This document shows, piece by piece, positions 1 to 8,486 of a DNA stretch of 64,000 nucleotides (position 1 is the stretch's first letter; the number at the start of each line of letters is the position of its first letter). The notes under the pieces were generated by a model. That model was not told the DNA's origin, did no database searches, and saw nothing but the letters and a program-made list of their open reading frames with translations. This stretch comes from Martelella lutilitoris (GTDB lineage: Bacteria; Pseudomonadota; Alphaproteobacteria; Rhizobiales; Rhizobiaceae), in contig NZ_VCLB01000002.1 in assembly GCF_005924265.1 (NCBI RefSeq), positions 310,001 through 374,000 of the forward strand, written 5' to 3'. The position numbers and the translations under genes were made by a program.

Positions 1-710
1 CCGCCAAGGACGAGTCGATCGAGCAGAGCCGGCTGTCCGAAATCAGCCGGCCGTTCTTCATCATCTTTTTCGTCTTCGTCGCCGCCATGGTGATGATGGC
101 CTACAGGCTTTATGCGGAGCCCTATCTCGCCGGCGTCACCTGGGTTGTGGGCGGCTGGAACTTCCTCAATCTGTTCCTGACGGCCGCGGCCCTTGGCGTC
201 GTTTCGGAGGTCGGTGAGCGGCAGAAGGCGCGCCGGGTGAAGATGTCGCGGCGCTGCGAACTGGTGATCGGCGACAGCGTCTATCGCGGCACCATCGAGG
301 ATGTCTCGACGGACGGCGCGGGCCTGCAGGTGCAGGTGCGCGATCTTGACAGGCTGCGTCCCGGCACACACGCTCTTCTGCGTGTCGAGCCGCACAAGGG
401 TGGAGATCCGGGCGAGGTGCCGGTGATGATCCGCCATGCGCGTTCGCTGGGCGAGCTTGCCATGGTCGGCTGTCGCTACGCGCCGGTCTGCAGCCTGCAC
501 CATTCCGTGGTGTCGGACCTGATGTTCGCCAATTCGGAGCGCTGGCAGCAGCTTTTGCAGTCGCGCAAGAATGACCCGGGCACGCTTGGCGGCACGTTCT
601 GGTTTATCAAGATGTCGATCCGGCAGATGGGGCGCGGCCTCAGCTACTTCATCGGCAAATACCAGCCCAATACCGGCGGTGTCGTGGTCAGGGGTAAGGG
701 CAAGAGCTGA
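1..710 (+). CDS. bcsA: Cellulose synthase catalytic subunit BcsA, C-terminal fragment (5' end outside window)
   Basis: Only the last ~235 residues are present; the reading frame is open from the left edge and the stop is at 708-710. The fragment has two membrane segments (about nt 55-120 and 140-205) followed by a cytosolic PilZ domain. The PilZ c-di-GMP motifs are visible: R-Q-K-A-R-R (RxxxR type, about nt 219-236) and D-V-S-T-D-G (D/NxSxxG) about 22 residues later. This matches the end of BcsA, the inner-membrane UDP-glucose glucosyltransferase that extrudes cellulose and is switched on by c-di-GMP. The stop overlaps the bcsB start by one base, so the two are translationally coupled. The catalytic domain lies upstream of the window and cannot be judged. 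Confidence 0.9.
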   Translation, partial: AKDESIEQSRLSEISRPFFIIFFVFVAAMVMMAYRLYAEPYLAGVTWVVGGWNFLNLFLTAAALGVVSEVGERQKARRVKMSRRCELVIGDSVYRGTIEDVSTDGAGLQVQVRDLDRLRPGTHALLRVEPHKGGDPGEVPVMIRHARSLGELAMVGCRYAPVCSLHHSVVSDLMFANSERWQQLLQSRKNDPGTLGGTFWFIKMSIRQMGRGLSYFIGKYQPNTGGVVVRGKGKS

Positions 711-3052
711 TGAGACGGATCCTGCTTTTCGTTGTTTTCCTGCTATTGGGCCCGGTGGTTGCCGCGGCCCAGACGGCGCCCGGCGCGGCGGTGCCCTTCG
801 ACATGGGCTCCGACGGCTCCGGTCCGCCGCCGCAGGCGGTTGATCCCGCAACACCGCAGCCGACAACCGCGACGCCTGCAACGCCGCAGACCACAGAGCG
901 GCTGCCCTTCTTCCGCTATGTCATCCCCGCCGACGAGATGCGCATCGAGGGGGAAAATGTCGAGCGGTCCTGGTCGATGTATCTGACCGAGGAACAGGCG
1001 CGATCCGCGGCCAAGTTCAACATCGGCTATCAGAACTCGATCTTCGTCGCACCGGAATATTCGAGGCTGACGATTTCCTTCAACAATGTTGAGGTGGCCA
1101 CGCCGCCGCTGTCGTCGTCCGAGCGCAAGTCCGATATGCGTTTCGATGTGCCTGACGGCGTGCTCAAGCCCGGCTACAACATCGTATCGTTCAAGGTCAA
1201 GCAGCGCCACCGCACCGACTGCGACCTTGAATCCACCTACGACCTCTGGACCGATATCGATCCGGAGCGCACCTTCCTGATGTTCGACAACCCGGACGCC
1301 GGGTTGATGTCGACCACGGACGATATCCGTGCCGTCGGCGTTGATGCGCTGGGCCGCACGCAGTTTCATATCGTCGCGCCGGGGCTGTCCGACACGATCG
1401 CTGCCGATCCGCTGCTGGAACTGGCGCAGGGTTTGGCGCTTCTCGCCGACATGCCGAACACCTACTTCACCTATTCGAAGACCGAGCCGGTGAAGTTCGC
1501 CTCCGGCGTTCTGCCGGTCTATGTCGGAACGCCGGCCGAATTGCGGCCGCTGCTCGGCGATGCGCTTCCCGATATCGGCACCACCCAGTCGGCGCGCTTC
1601 GTCTCCACCAACGCGCTCGGCCAGAGCGTGCTCGTGCTGGTGGCGCCGTCATGGCAGCGCATCGGCCCGCTGATCGACGGGATCACCGCGCCCGCCGCCC
1701 GCTCCGCCGCGCAGAAGGACGAGGCCTATTCCACCCATTCCTGGCGCAAGCAGGACACCCAGCTTTTGACGGGGCATCGTACGCTGACCTTCGAACAGCT
1801 CGGCATTCCGACTCAGGAGTTTTCCGGCCGCGTCTTCCGCGCCGAATTCGCCATCGGCCTGCCGGCCGATTTCTATGCCGACGCCTATGGCGAGGCGCGG
1901 CTTCTGCTCGACGCCGCCTACGGCCCGATCGTGCTGCCCGGCAGCCGTCTGCACGTTTTCGTCAATGACCAGCTCGCCGCGACATGGCCGATCAGCACGG
2001 TCAACGGCGCCGTCCTGCGGCGCACGCCGGTCCGGTTCACCATGCGCCACATGCGACCGGGCGTGAACAAGATCGTTCTCGAGGCAGCGCTTCTCACCAA
2101 GGAAGACGCCGCCTGCCTGCCGGGCCAGACGGCTGACGACACGCCGCGCTTTGCCGTGTTCGATACAAGCGAGTTCGAAATGCCGAATTTCGGCCGGGTG
2201 GCGCAGGTGCCCAATCTCTGGGGCACGAGCGGCACCGGTTTCCCCTACTCGCGCCACGAGGACCGCATTCCTCTCTACATGGACAGCCTGAATAGCGACA
2301 CGATGAGCGCTGCGTCGGATTTCGTCGCCAAGCTCACCAATGCCGCCCGTCACCAGATCCCGGTCGACGTGGTGCACTCCATCGATGACGTGGGCGACGG
2401 CGACGCGATTTTTCTCGGCGCGATCGGCACGTTGCCGGCACAGGCGCTGCGCGAGACCAAGGTTTCCCAGACAAGCCGAAGCGTCTGGACCCAGCAGGTC
2501 GGCGGCGAGGCCAATTACAACGAAGCGCCGGAGACGACGATCGAGGAATGGGACGAGGCGGTGACAGCCGGCTGGTACAACTGGATCTTCGAGGTGGAAA
2601 AATACCTGAAGCGCAATTACGACCTCTCCTTCGAGACGCTGCGCTTCCTTCCTCGGCCGGATACCGACTATCTGCCGCCGAACTCGATCTCGATGATCGT
2701 CGCCCAGGAGCCGAGCCCCAATGATGACGGGGCATGGACGATGATCGCCGCGCCGACGCACGAAAACCTTGAAAACGGCATGATGGCGCTGACCAAGCGT
2801 CAGCACTGGGATGCTGTACAAGGTCGGATCACCACCTATAACCGCAATACCGGCGTGATCGACAATATCGGCATCGGGGCAACGGTGTTCATCTTCGATA
2901 CGCCGTTTTCGATCAACAATGTCCGGCTGGTGCTGACAAACTGGTTCTCGACCAACACCATGTCCTTCTCGCTCGCTTTGGTGATCGGCACCGTTCTGCT
3001 CGGCATCGCGACGAAGCAGATGATGACCCGCTTCGGCCGCTACGACGAATAG
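710..3052 (+). CDS. bcsB: Cellulose synthase regulatory/periplasmic subunit BcsB
   Basis: 780-residue periplasmic protein. It starts with a Sec signal (MRRILLFVVFLLLG, then VVAAAQ) and a Pro/Thr-rich linker, continues through a long beta-rich carbohydrate-binding body, and ends in one membrane anchor (FSLALVIGTVLLGIA, about residues 755-770) with a short basic cytosolic tail. This is the BcsB layout: it guides the glucan from the BcsA channel through the periplasm and is required for synthase activity. The ATG overlaps the bcsA stop. No bcsZ endoglucanase or bcsC porin follows; the next gene is on the opposite strand 4 bp away. Any BcsC/BcsZ must therefore be upstream or elsewhere. Confidence 0.9.
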   Translation: MRRILLFVVFLLLGPVVAAAQTAPGAAVPFDMGSDGSGPPPQAVDPATPQPTTATPATPQTTERLPFFRYVIPADEMRIEGENVERSWSMYLTEEQARSAAKFNIGYQNSIFVAPEYSRLTISFNNVEVATPPLSSSERKSDMRFDVPDGVLKPGYNIVSFKVKQRHRTDCDLESTYDLWTDIDPERTFLMFDNPDAGLMSTTDDIRAVGVDALGRTQFHIVAPGLSDTIAADPLLELAQGLALLADMPNTYFTYSKTEPVKFASGVLPVYVGTPAELRPLLGDALPDIGTTQSARFVSTNALGQSVLVLVAPSWQRIGPLIDGITAPAARSAAQKDEAYSTHSWRKQDTQLLTGHRTLTFEQLGIPTQEFSGRVFRAEFAIGLPADFYADAYGEARLLLDAAYGPIVLPGSRLHVFVNDQLAATWPISTVNGAVLRRTPVRFTMRHMRPGVNKIVLEAALLTKEDAACLPGQTADDTPRFAVFDTSEFEMPNFGRVAQVPNLWGTSGTGFPYSRHEDRIPLYMDSLNSDTMSAASDFVAKLTNAARHQIPVDVVHSIDDVGDGDAIFLGAIGTLPAQALRETKVSQTSRSVWTQQVGGEANYNEAPETTIEEWDEAVTAGWYNWIFEVEKYLKRNYDLSFETLRFLPRPDTDYLPPNSISMIVAQEPSPNDDGAWTMIAAPTHENLENGMMALTKRQHWDAVQGRITTYNRNTGVIDNIGIGATVFIFDTPFSINNVRLVLTNWFSTNTMSFSLALVIGTVLLGIATKQMMTRFGRYDE

Positions 3053-3056
3053 CGCT

Positions 3057-3986
3057 TCAAGCCCGATCCGCAGCGATCTCCAGCGTCTGGAAGCCGATGG
3101 CGGCGGCGCCGGCAAGGCCCGGTTCCTCGCCGCTTGTCGCCGGCACGACCAGCCGGTGCCGCGGCTTTGCCAGCGTGAGCGGCCGCACAACGTCATCGAT
3201 CGCCGCCACAAGCGCATGATCGCGGGCAAGGCCGCCGCCGGCCGGCACGATGGTGGCTCCGGTCAGGTTGATGGCCATGGCAAGCGGCCCGGCAAGAAGC
3301 TGAAGGCAGGTCTCCACCGTCTGCGCGGCGCGCGCCTCGCCCGCATGCCAGCCCGAAAGAATGGCGGGCGCCCCCCTTGTCTCGCCATGAAGGAATGCGT
3401 GGAGGCGTTGAAGGCCGGGGCCGCCGGCAACGGTGTCGACGCAGCCCGACAGGCCACAGCCGCAGGCAAAATGCGGGATCGTCCTTTCGCCGACGACAAG
3501 CGGTACGACGGGCCCGTGGCCCCATTCGCCGGCAAAACCGCCGGCCCGGTTGATCAGGCGCTTGCCCGAAACGAGACCGCCGCCGACGCCGGTCCCGAAG
3601 ATCACCCCGAAGACGATGTCATGATCCCGCCCGGCGCCGAACACGGCCTCGGAAACGGCAAAGCAGTCGGCGTCATTGGCTATGATCACCGGAAGCCCCG
3701 TCCTTTCCTCTAGGTCAGCCTTGAGGTCAGTGCCGTGGATTGCCGGAATATTGGCGACGACCAGTCTGCCCGTCTCCGGATTGACGATGCCTGCAAGAGA
3801 AATGGCAAGCGCCGCCGGGCGCTCGGGCAAGTCATCGATGATGGAGGAAATGAGGGCGAGGAAGGCGCCGTGATCGCCGGCGGGAGTGTCGAAACGCGCG
3901 ACCTTGCCCGGCTGCGCGCCTTCCGTTGCGGTTGCCGTGCGGATCGTCGTGCCGCCAATATCAAAACATAGGATCGTGTCAGCCAT
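3057..3986 (-). CDS. ROK-family sugar kinase (N-acetylglucosamine kinase or fructokinase type)
   Basis: 309 residues. The N-terminal ATP-binding loop is DIGGTTIR (residues 9-16). The catalytic N-D-A-D lies at 104-107, the second glycine loop (IFGTGVGGG) at 129-137, and E-W-G-H-G at 154-158. A ROK zinc site follows (H172, C175, C177, C182 in HFACGCGLSGC). These are the full ROK kinase signatures, and there is no N-terminal helix-turn-helix, so it is an enzyme rather than a repressor. Substrate is not decidable from sequence; GlcNAc/ManNAc or fructose are the usual options. It converges on bcsB with a 4-bp gap and sits alone, with a palindromic repeat upstream at 4013-4064. Confidence 0.8.
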   Translation of the reverse strand: MADTILCFDIGGTTIRTATATEGAQPGKVARFDTPAGDHGAFLALISSIIDDLPERPAALAISLAGIVNPETGRLVVANIPAIHGTDLKADLEERTGLPVIIANDADCFAVSEAVFGAGRDHDIVFGVIFGTGVGGGLVSGKRLINRAGGFAGEWGHGPVVPLVVGERTIPHFACGCGLSGCVDTVAGGPGLQRLHAFLHGETRGAPAILSGWHAGEARAAQTVETCLQLLAGPLAMAINLTGATIVPAGGGLARDHALVAAIDDVVRPLTLAKPRHRLVVPATSGEEPGLAGAAAIGFQTLEIAADRA

Positions 3987-4012
3987 CGCATGCTCCTCTC
4001 AGGGAAAGGGCA

Positions 4013-4064
4013 TAGCGCATCGGCCCGAAAACCGGAATCGATTTTCGGAAAGCACGATGCGCTA
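4013..4064. repeat. Composite palindromic repeat (rhizobial intergenic type) overlapping a stop codon
   Basis: Perfect 10-bp outer arms TAGCGCATCG (4013-4022) and CGATGCGCTA (4055-4064) enclose 7-bp inner arms CCGAAAA (4025-4031) and TTTTCGG (4042-4048). This resembles the short palindromic elements scattered between genes in Rhizobiales genomes. Its right terminus supplies the TAG stop (complement of 4062-4064) of the DivL-like gene. It could fold in RNA and stabilise or terminate that transcript, but no U tract follows. A diverged second copy lies at 38044-38090. Confidence 0.75.
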
Positions 4065-7028
4065 GTAATGAAGCGGGCGTTCCGTCTTCACCGGCAGGAA
4101 GACCTCGACCAGCATGCCTTCGCTTGGAACGGCGTGAACCAGAAAGCGCGCGCCGAGACCTTCCGCCAACTGGCGGGCCTTCAGCAGGTGCTGGTTTTCC
4201 GCCTCCTTGCCGTCGCCGCGCGCGCCTGCGCTGCGTCGCCTGTTTGGTGCGATGCCGTTGTCGCGGAAGCGCAGCACGGTTTCACCGCTCGCCGACACCG
4301 CCGTGGAGACGACCACCTGGCCGCCTGCCGGCGTGAACTGCACGGCTCCTTGCAGGAGCTGGAAAGCCATCTCCTTCAACGCGTCTGTGTCGCAGGGCGT
4401 CTTGGCAAGCGTCGGTGAAAGGGCCGCGCGAATGATGATCCGCCTTGCATTGGCGCGCGGCTGCACCAGGCTCACGGCCTCGGCCACCGCCTCGTTGATC
4501 TGGGCGGTCTCGTGCGCGCTCGATTCCTTCAGCGGCGCGGGTTTGCGGGCCTCGTGTGCCGGCGGCGTTTCCGGCTCGGCCGGAGGCGGCGTGGTCTCTT
4601 CCGGTTCCGGCTCGCCGAGCAGCCGGCCGACGATGGTGCGCGCCTGGCGGCTCTTGGCGGCGATCTCGCGGGCAAGCGCATGGTAACGGTTGTCGCCGAG
4701 CGTGCCGAAAGGCTGGTGGTCCATGGTCTCCGACAGGGAGATGATGGCGTCGAGCGGCTGGCGCAGTTCGTAGCGCAGCGCCGAGCGTACGGTGTCGCGT
4801 TCCTCTTCCGCCTCGCGCGCCTCGCGCCGGGCCGCCCTCAGATCCTCTTCCCGCCGCTTCAGCGAGGTGACGTCGCGCAGGATGGCGCAGACGCCGCCCG
4901 ACTGCGGCAGCCGCCCGAGCGTGATGAACAGCGGAATGAGCCCGCCGCCCGCTTCGCGCCCGATCACCTCGAGCCCCTCGGGCATCACATCGCCGCCGCG
5001 TCCTTCAAGAAGGCGATTGACCTGGGTTTCCAGGTCGCCATGGCTTTCCTCGGCGAACAGAATGCCGGCATCCTCGCCAATCACGTCCTGGCTTTCGACG
5101 CCGAAGAGCGCCGAGGCGGAACCGGAAATCGAGCGGATATGGCGCTTCTCGTCGAGGATCAGTATGCCGTCGGTTGACGTGTCGAGGATGGCGTGCAGCT
5201 CCGCGACATCGCCGTCGCTGGGAAGCTTCGACGGGGCGTCCTGCCAGGTGTTTTGCTCAAGCGTGACCGGCGCGTCGAGACCGTCGCCGTCGGCATGTTC
5301 GGGCCGAAGCGTCAGCGCAAGGGCGCGCGCTCCCTGCCAGGAAATGGCCTGCAGGTGGAAGGAGACCGGCAGGCGTCCGCCATCGGCGGTGCGCAGGAAC
5401 AGCCGGTCGTCATCGCCGCGTTCGACAAAGGCATCGGGGCCTCCGGCATCGATCACCGCATCGAGCGATCCGTAGCCGGAGAGCGACAGGAAGGCGGGGT
5501 TGGCGTGCAGCACACGCTCGCCGGTCTGGACGACAATGGCATCCCGGCTGGCGTCGATCCTTGCCCCATCCGTCGCCGTGCTGCTATCCGGCTGCGGCGG
5601 CTGGGTCTTCCGCTTGATGACCGGCGATGGTTTGTGTTCGGCGACGACGGGCTCGATCGCCGTTTCCGGCGTCACGGTCCCTGCATCCGCGGAACGAAGC
5701 TGGCTGGCGATCTCGTCGAGCGCGTGACGCTCATCCTCCGTCAGTTTCGGCGCGGCCTTCGCTTGGCTTGCCGTCGGGCGGGCGGCGGGTGCTGCATCGG
5801 GATTGGCGCTTTCTTCGCCAAGCCGCACCAGACCAAAGCCGCGGAAACCATCGAACCGGCGCTCGCGCGTATAGGTCGGCAGCGCCGCCAGATCGACGGG
5901 GACGATCATATCCGTGTCGGAGACCGGCCATTCGACCGTGCGACCGGACCATGTGTCGGCGCTCTGGAGCAGCCGGGAGATGGCATCCGCGCCCTTGACG
6001 CCGAGCCGCGATTCGATTTCCGCAAAACGGAGACCGATGATCTCGGCCATCTGAGGGCCGACGGCCTCGGCAAGTTCACCGGAGACGTCGGTGATCCGGC
6101 CCGCGCCATCGGTGCGCCAGACGAAGCGCAGAGGACGACGGATGTCCGCCTCGGCCCGTTCGGTTTCCAGCGCTTGCGCGGGGTGGACCTCGGGTTGCGC
6201 CGGCTGCTTGCGCACGACCGGGCTTTGCCTGGGGGAGGTCTGTTCGGCCTGTTCTTGTCGGGCAACGAGCGCGCCGAGGCTCTCGTCGATGGCGGCAATC
6301 GCCTCGCGGGGCGAACGGCCGCTTTCGGGGGCCATCGGTGCTTCTTCCTCCACCGCATCGACAATCGCGTTAACCTCGTCGGCAAGCTCTTCGGAAACGA
6401 AAAGCAGGAAACGCGGTGGGTTCTTGGAAAGGCGGCCGAGCGCCAGCGGCCAGATGCCGGTCTCGGTGGCGGCAAGCCGCTCGGTATGGCTCTCCGGCCC
6501 CACCGTCAGGCTTTCGATGATCGGGCGAAGATCTTCCGGCTGAAGGCCTGTGCGGCTGAAACCGGAAGAGGCGGAAATGCATGCGCCTTCTTCATCGATA
6601 ACGGCCAGGTGCGCCTCGCTTTCGCCAAAGCCGGAAACGAGATCGGTCGCCTTGTCGCTGTGGGAAGCGGCTTCGCATTCCATCAGCAGGTAACGGCGGC
6701 CATCAAGGACGAAAAGGCTCGCCGTCGCCGGTTTCGACACTCTGCGGAAGCGCTGCGTGACAGGGATTGCAAAATCCCGGCTGTCGCCGGGCGCAGAAAG
6801 AGGGTCGGCCGCTGCCATGAACTGGCGCAGGAGAATGGCGGCGTCGGCGCTGGTCCCGATCGCTTCGCTGATCTGTGCATGGCCGAGCAGTCCCGCCCCG
6901 GCCGCGTTGGCAAAGGCTACGGACCTCGTCTCGGGGTCAACGGCGAGCATTGCCCTGCCCTTGAGAAAACGCCCGCGCAGGGCGGGATGGGTGGCAAAAG
7001 CGAGGTAATGTGGAACTGCCGTGCTCAT
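4062..7028 (-). CDS. divL: DivL-like PAS-domain pseudo-histidine kinase (cell-cycle signalling)
   Basis: 988 residues with a C-terminal histidine-kinase-like core behind three probable PAS domains (about 300-410, 485-575 and 608-725) and a charged coiled coil (about 722-748). The H-box reads R-Y-E-L-R-Q-P-L-D-A-I, with Tyr753 where a kinase has the phospho-accepting His. The ATPase region is also eroded: the N-box Asn is replaced (LLQGAVQFTP) and the G1 box reads RFRDNGIAP. A Tyr at this position is the hallmark of DivL, which controls CckA and hence CtrA phosphorylation in Caulobacter and relatives. The PAS-rich length fits rhizobial DivL/PdhS-type proteins. A CtrA-type box lies 70 bp upstream, and its stop codon lies in a palindromic repeat. 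Family is fairly certain; orthology to divL is inferred. Confidence 0.7.
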   Translation of the reverse strand: MSTAVPHYLAFATHPALRGRFLKGRAMLAVDPETRSVAFANAAGAGLLGHAQISEAIGTSADAAILLRQFMAAADPLSAPGDSRDFAIPVTQRFRRVSKPATASLFVLDGRRYLLMECEAASHSDKATDLVSGFGESEAHLAVIDEEGACISASSGFSRTGLQPEDLRPIIESLTVGPESHTERLAATETGIWPLALGRLSKNPPRFLLFVSEELADEVNAIVDAVEEEAPMAPESGRSPREAIAAIDESLGALVARQEQAEQTSPRQSPVVRKQPAQPEVHPAQALETERAEADIRRPLRFVWRTDGAGRITDVSGELAEAVGPQMAEIIGLRFAEIESRLGVKGADAISRLLQSADTWSGRTVEWPVSDTDMIVPVDLAALPTYTRERRFDGFRGFGLVRLGEESANPDAAPAARPTASQAKAAPKLTEDERHALDEIASQLRSADAGTVTPETAIEPVVAEHKPSPVIKRKTQPPQPDSSTATDGARIDASRDAIVVQTGERVLHANPAFLSLSGYGSLDAVIDAGGPDAFVERGDDDRLFLRTADGGRLPVSFHLQAISWQGARALALTLRPEHADGDGLDAPVTLEQNTWQDAPSKLPSDGDVAELHAILDTSTDGILILDEKRHIRSISGSASALFGVESQDVIGEDAGILFAEESHGDLETQVNRLLEGRGGDVMPEGLEVIGREAGGGLIPLFITLGRLPQSGGVCAILRDVTSLKRREEDLRAARREAREAEEERDTVRSALRYELRQPLDAIISLSETMDHQPFGTLGDNRYHALAREIAAKSRQARTIVGRLLGEPEPEETTPPPAEPETPPAHEARKPAPLKESSAHETAQINEAVAEAVSLVQPRANARRIIIRAALSPTLAKTPCDTDALKEMAFQLLQGAVQFTPAGGQVVVSTAVSASGETVLRFRDNGIAPNRRRSAGARGDGKEAENQHLLKARQLAEGLGARFLVHAVPSEGMLVEVFLPVKTERPLHY

Positions 7029-7097
7029 GGCTTATCGGTCCGCTCGGGTTCTTGTCGAAGCGATGCGTGCCTGACCGGCGTTTCGCGCATCCTTCGC

Positions 7098-7112
7098 TTA
7101 ACGCTTTCTTAA
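7098..7112. promoter_or_regulatory. Candidate CtrA binding site upstream of the divL-like gene
   Basis: TTAA at 7098-7101 and TTAA at 7109-7112 are separated by exactly 7 bases, matching the CtrA recognition pattern TTAA-N7-TTAA(C). The site is 70 bp upstream of the divL-like ATG (7028), within promoter range. Such a site is rare by chance in DNA this GC-rich. The match is seen directly; occupancy is inferred. Confidence 0.55.
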
Positions 7113-7275
7113 TAATAATAATGGCGATTGTGGTCCAGATCAGGTCCGGTCTTTTCATGACGCACGGTTAACGCCGCGACGGGCCACAGGATTTTCGCCG
7201 ATCAGGCATCAAGGGGCTTGCAAATTCCTGTCAGGCCTTTTATGTGAGCCGCGATGCAAGATGCATCGTCCTTGT

Positions 7276-7352
7276 GCGGTTGTAGCTCAGTTGGTTAGAG
7301 CGCAGGTTTGTGGCACCTGAGGTCGGTGGTTCGACCCCACCCAACCGTACCA
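7276..7352 (+). tRNA. tRNA-His (GTG anticodon)
   Basis: Full cloverleaf with encoded CCA: acceptor GCGGTTG (7276-7282) with CAACCGT (7342-7348), anticodon stem CAGGT/ACCTG with loop TTGTGGC (anticodon GTG), and T arm GGTGG-TTCGACC-CCACC. The first pair is G1-U72, the discriminator is A73, and the base before the stem is T, so there is no encoded G-1 paired with C73. This is the divergent tRNA-His form described for a large alphaproteobacterial group. Confidence 0.97.
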
Positions 7353-7377
7353 TTCTTATTTCTCATCCATGGCAGGA

Positions 7378-8322
7378 TCACGCCTGAGGATACTCGACCG
7401 CCTCCTTCTTCAACGCGGGCGGAACGGTTTCCGCATTCATGGTCATGATGCTGGCGGCGAGGCCGATCCTCCTGAATTCTGTCGGGCTGACGCGGAAATA
7501 GCGTCGGAACACCTTCGCGAAATAGTTCGGATCGGCAAAACCCGTCATGCCGGCAACCTCCTTGACGCTGTGATCGCCACCTGCCAGCAGGCGCGTCGAT
7601 TGCTTCAAGCGTCTGAGCAATACATATTCGGCCGGCGGCATGCCTTCCGATTGCGCGAACAGCCGGGAGAAATGCGAGCGACTGAAGCCTGAGACTTCCG
7701 CCAGCCTGTCGACCGGAAGCGGCTTTTCCAGATTGGCATCGATAAATTGCGCGACCCGCTGCATCGCCCGGCTTTCCACCGGCGGCATGGCGTGGGCTCC
7801 GAAGACATCGTCATAAAGCAGCATGGTGACGTCATAGGCAACTGCGGACGCTCTTGCCGGCGTGTCGGTTTCCGGTGACAGCAGCCGGCCCAGACAGTCC
7901 GCCAGCCGATCGACCGTCTTGTCCTTCAGCTTCAGCACGGGTCCGGAGGTTGCCAGGATCGCGCGCTGGATGCGCATGGCCTCCTCGCCGTTGAGCGAGA
8001 TCCAGAAAAATTCCCAGTAGCCGTCGTCTTCCACCCAGTAGCTGTGATTGTGCGGGATCAGGGTGAGCATCGTCTCTCCGGGCCTGATCCGGAAAGTCTG
8101 GTTCTCAAAGCGCAGATTTCCGGCGCCGGCAATGGTGTACTGGATCACCGAGAACGGGCTCTGGCCGCGCCGCCGCCCGTCCCACCGATAGTCGGAACGG
8201 GTGCGGATCTCGTATCCGGCGCTGACCGGCATGGCGTGCAGGTCCTGGTGGCCGCGCGGAAGCGAAATCAGCCGCCCGACGGGCGCTTTATTCCGCAGTT
8301 CCTGCAGCACAGAATTACCCAT
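7378..8322 (-). CDS. AraC-family transcriptional regulator
   Basis: 314 residues: an N-terminal cupin-like AraC sensor domain (about 20-170) and a C-terminal double helix-turn-helix (about 205-300). The latter contains RLAEVSGFSRSHFSRLF and the second-HTH signature VKEVAGMTGFADPNYFAKVFRR followed by SPTEFR, typical of sugar-responsive AraC activators. It is transcribed divergently from the GH4 glycosidase across a 164-bp gap, so it probably senses an alpha-galactoside or related sugar and controls that gene. The start at 8322 is preceded by GAGAGGG at a rather long spacing. Confidence 0.88.
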   Translation of the reverse strand: MGNSVLQELRNKAPVGRLISLPRGHQDLHAMPVSAGYEIRTRSDYRWDGRRRGQSPFSVIQYTIAGAGNLRFENQTFRIRPGETMLTLIPHNHSYWVEDDGYWEFFWISLNGEEAMRIQRAILATSGPVLKLKDKTVDRLADCLGRLLSPETDTPARASAVAYDVTMLLYDDVFGAHAMPPVESRAMQRVAQFIDANLEKPLPVDRLAEVSGFSRSHFSRLFAQSEGMPPAEYVLLRRLKQSTRLLAGGDHSVKEVAGMTGFADPNYFAKVFRRYFRVSPTEFRRIGLAASIMTMNAETVPPALKKEAVEYPQA

Positions 8323-8382
8323 GAAAGCACAATCCCTCTCTTTGATCTCGCGCCGACTGTCGCATAATGCGGGCCGCGAGTC

Positions 8383-8400
8383 TGAAACACAAGTGTTACA
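8383..8400. promoter_or_regulatory. Possible operator dyad between the AraC regulator and the GH4 gene
   Basis: The 18-bp segment TGAAACACAAGTGTTACA is an imperfect palindrome (AACAC-AA-GTGTT core with TG/CA flanks) lying mid-way in the divergent gap. It may be a regulator or activator site. AraC proteins more often use direct repeats, so assignment to the adjacent regulator is weak. Confidence 0.25.
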
Positions 8401-8486
8401 GGCCGAGCCTGACCGTCAGGAAGCGTCTTTCGGCGCGCCCTGCCGGACAGCTCAATGACAATTTTTTGCGTTGGATTTTACCCTCT

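Noticed and set aside
1649-3229. 526-codon minus-strand frame opposite bcsB
   Set aside because: Shadow frame; bcsB signal peptide, body and C-terminal anchor are convincing on the plus strand.
5193-7112. 639-codon open frame on the plus strand opposite the divL-like gene
   Set aside because: It is an antisense shadow produced by high GC third positions; the Arg/Gly-rich product has no recognisable domain and the minus-strand protein is clearly real.
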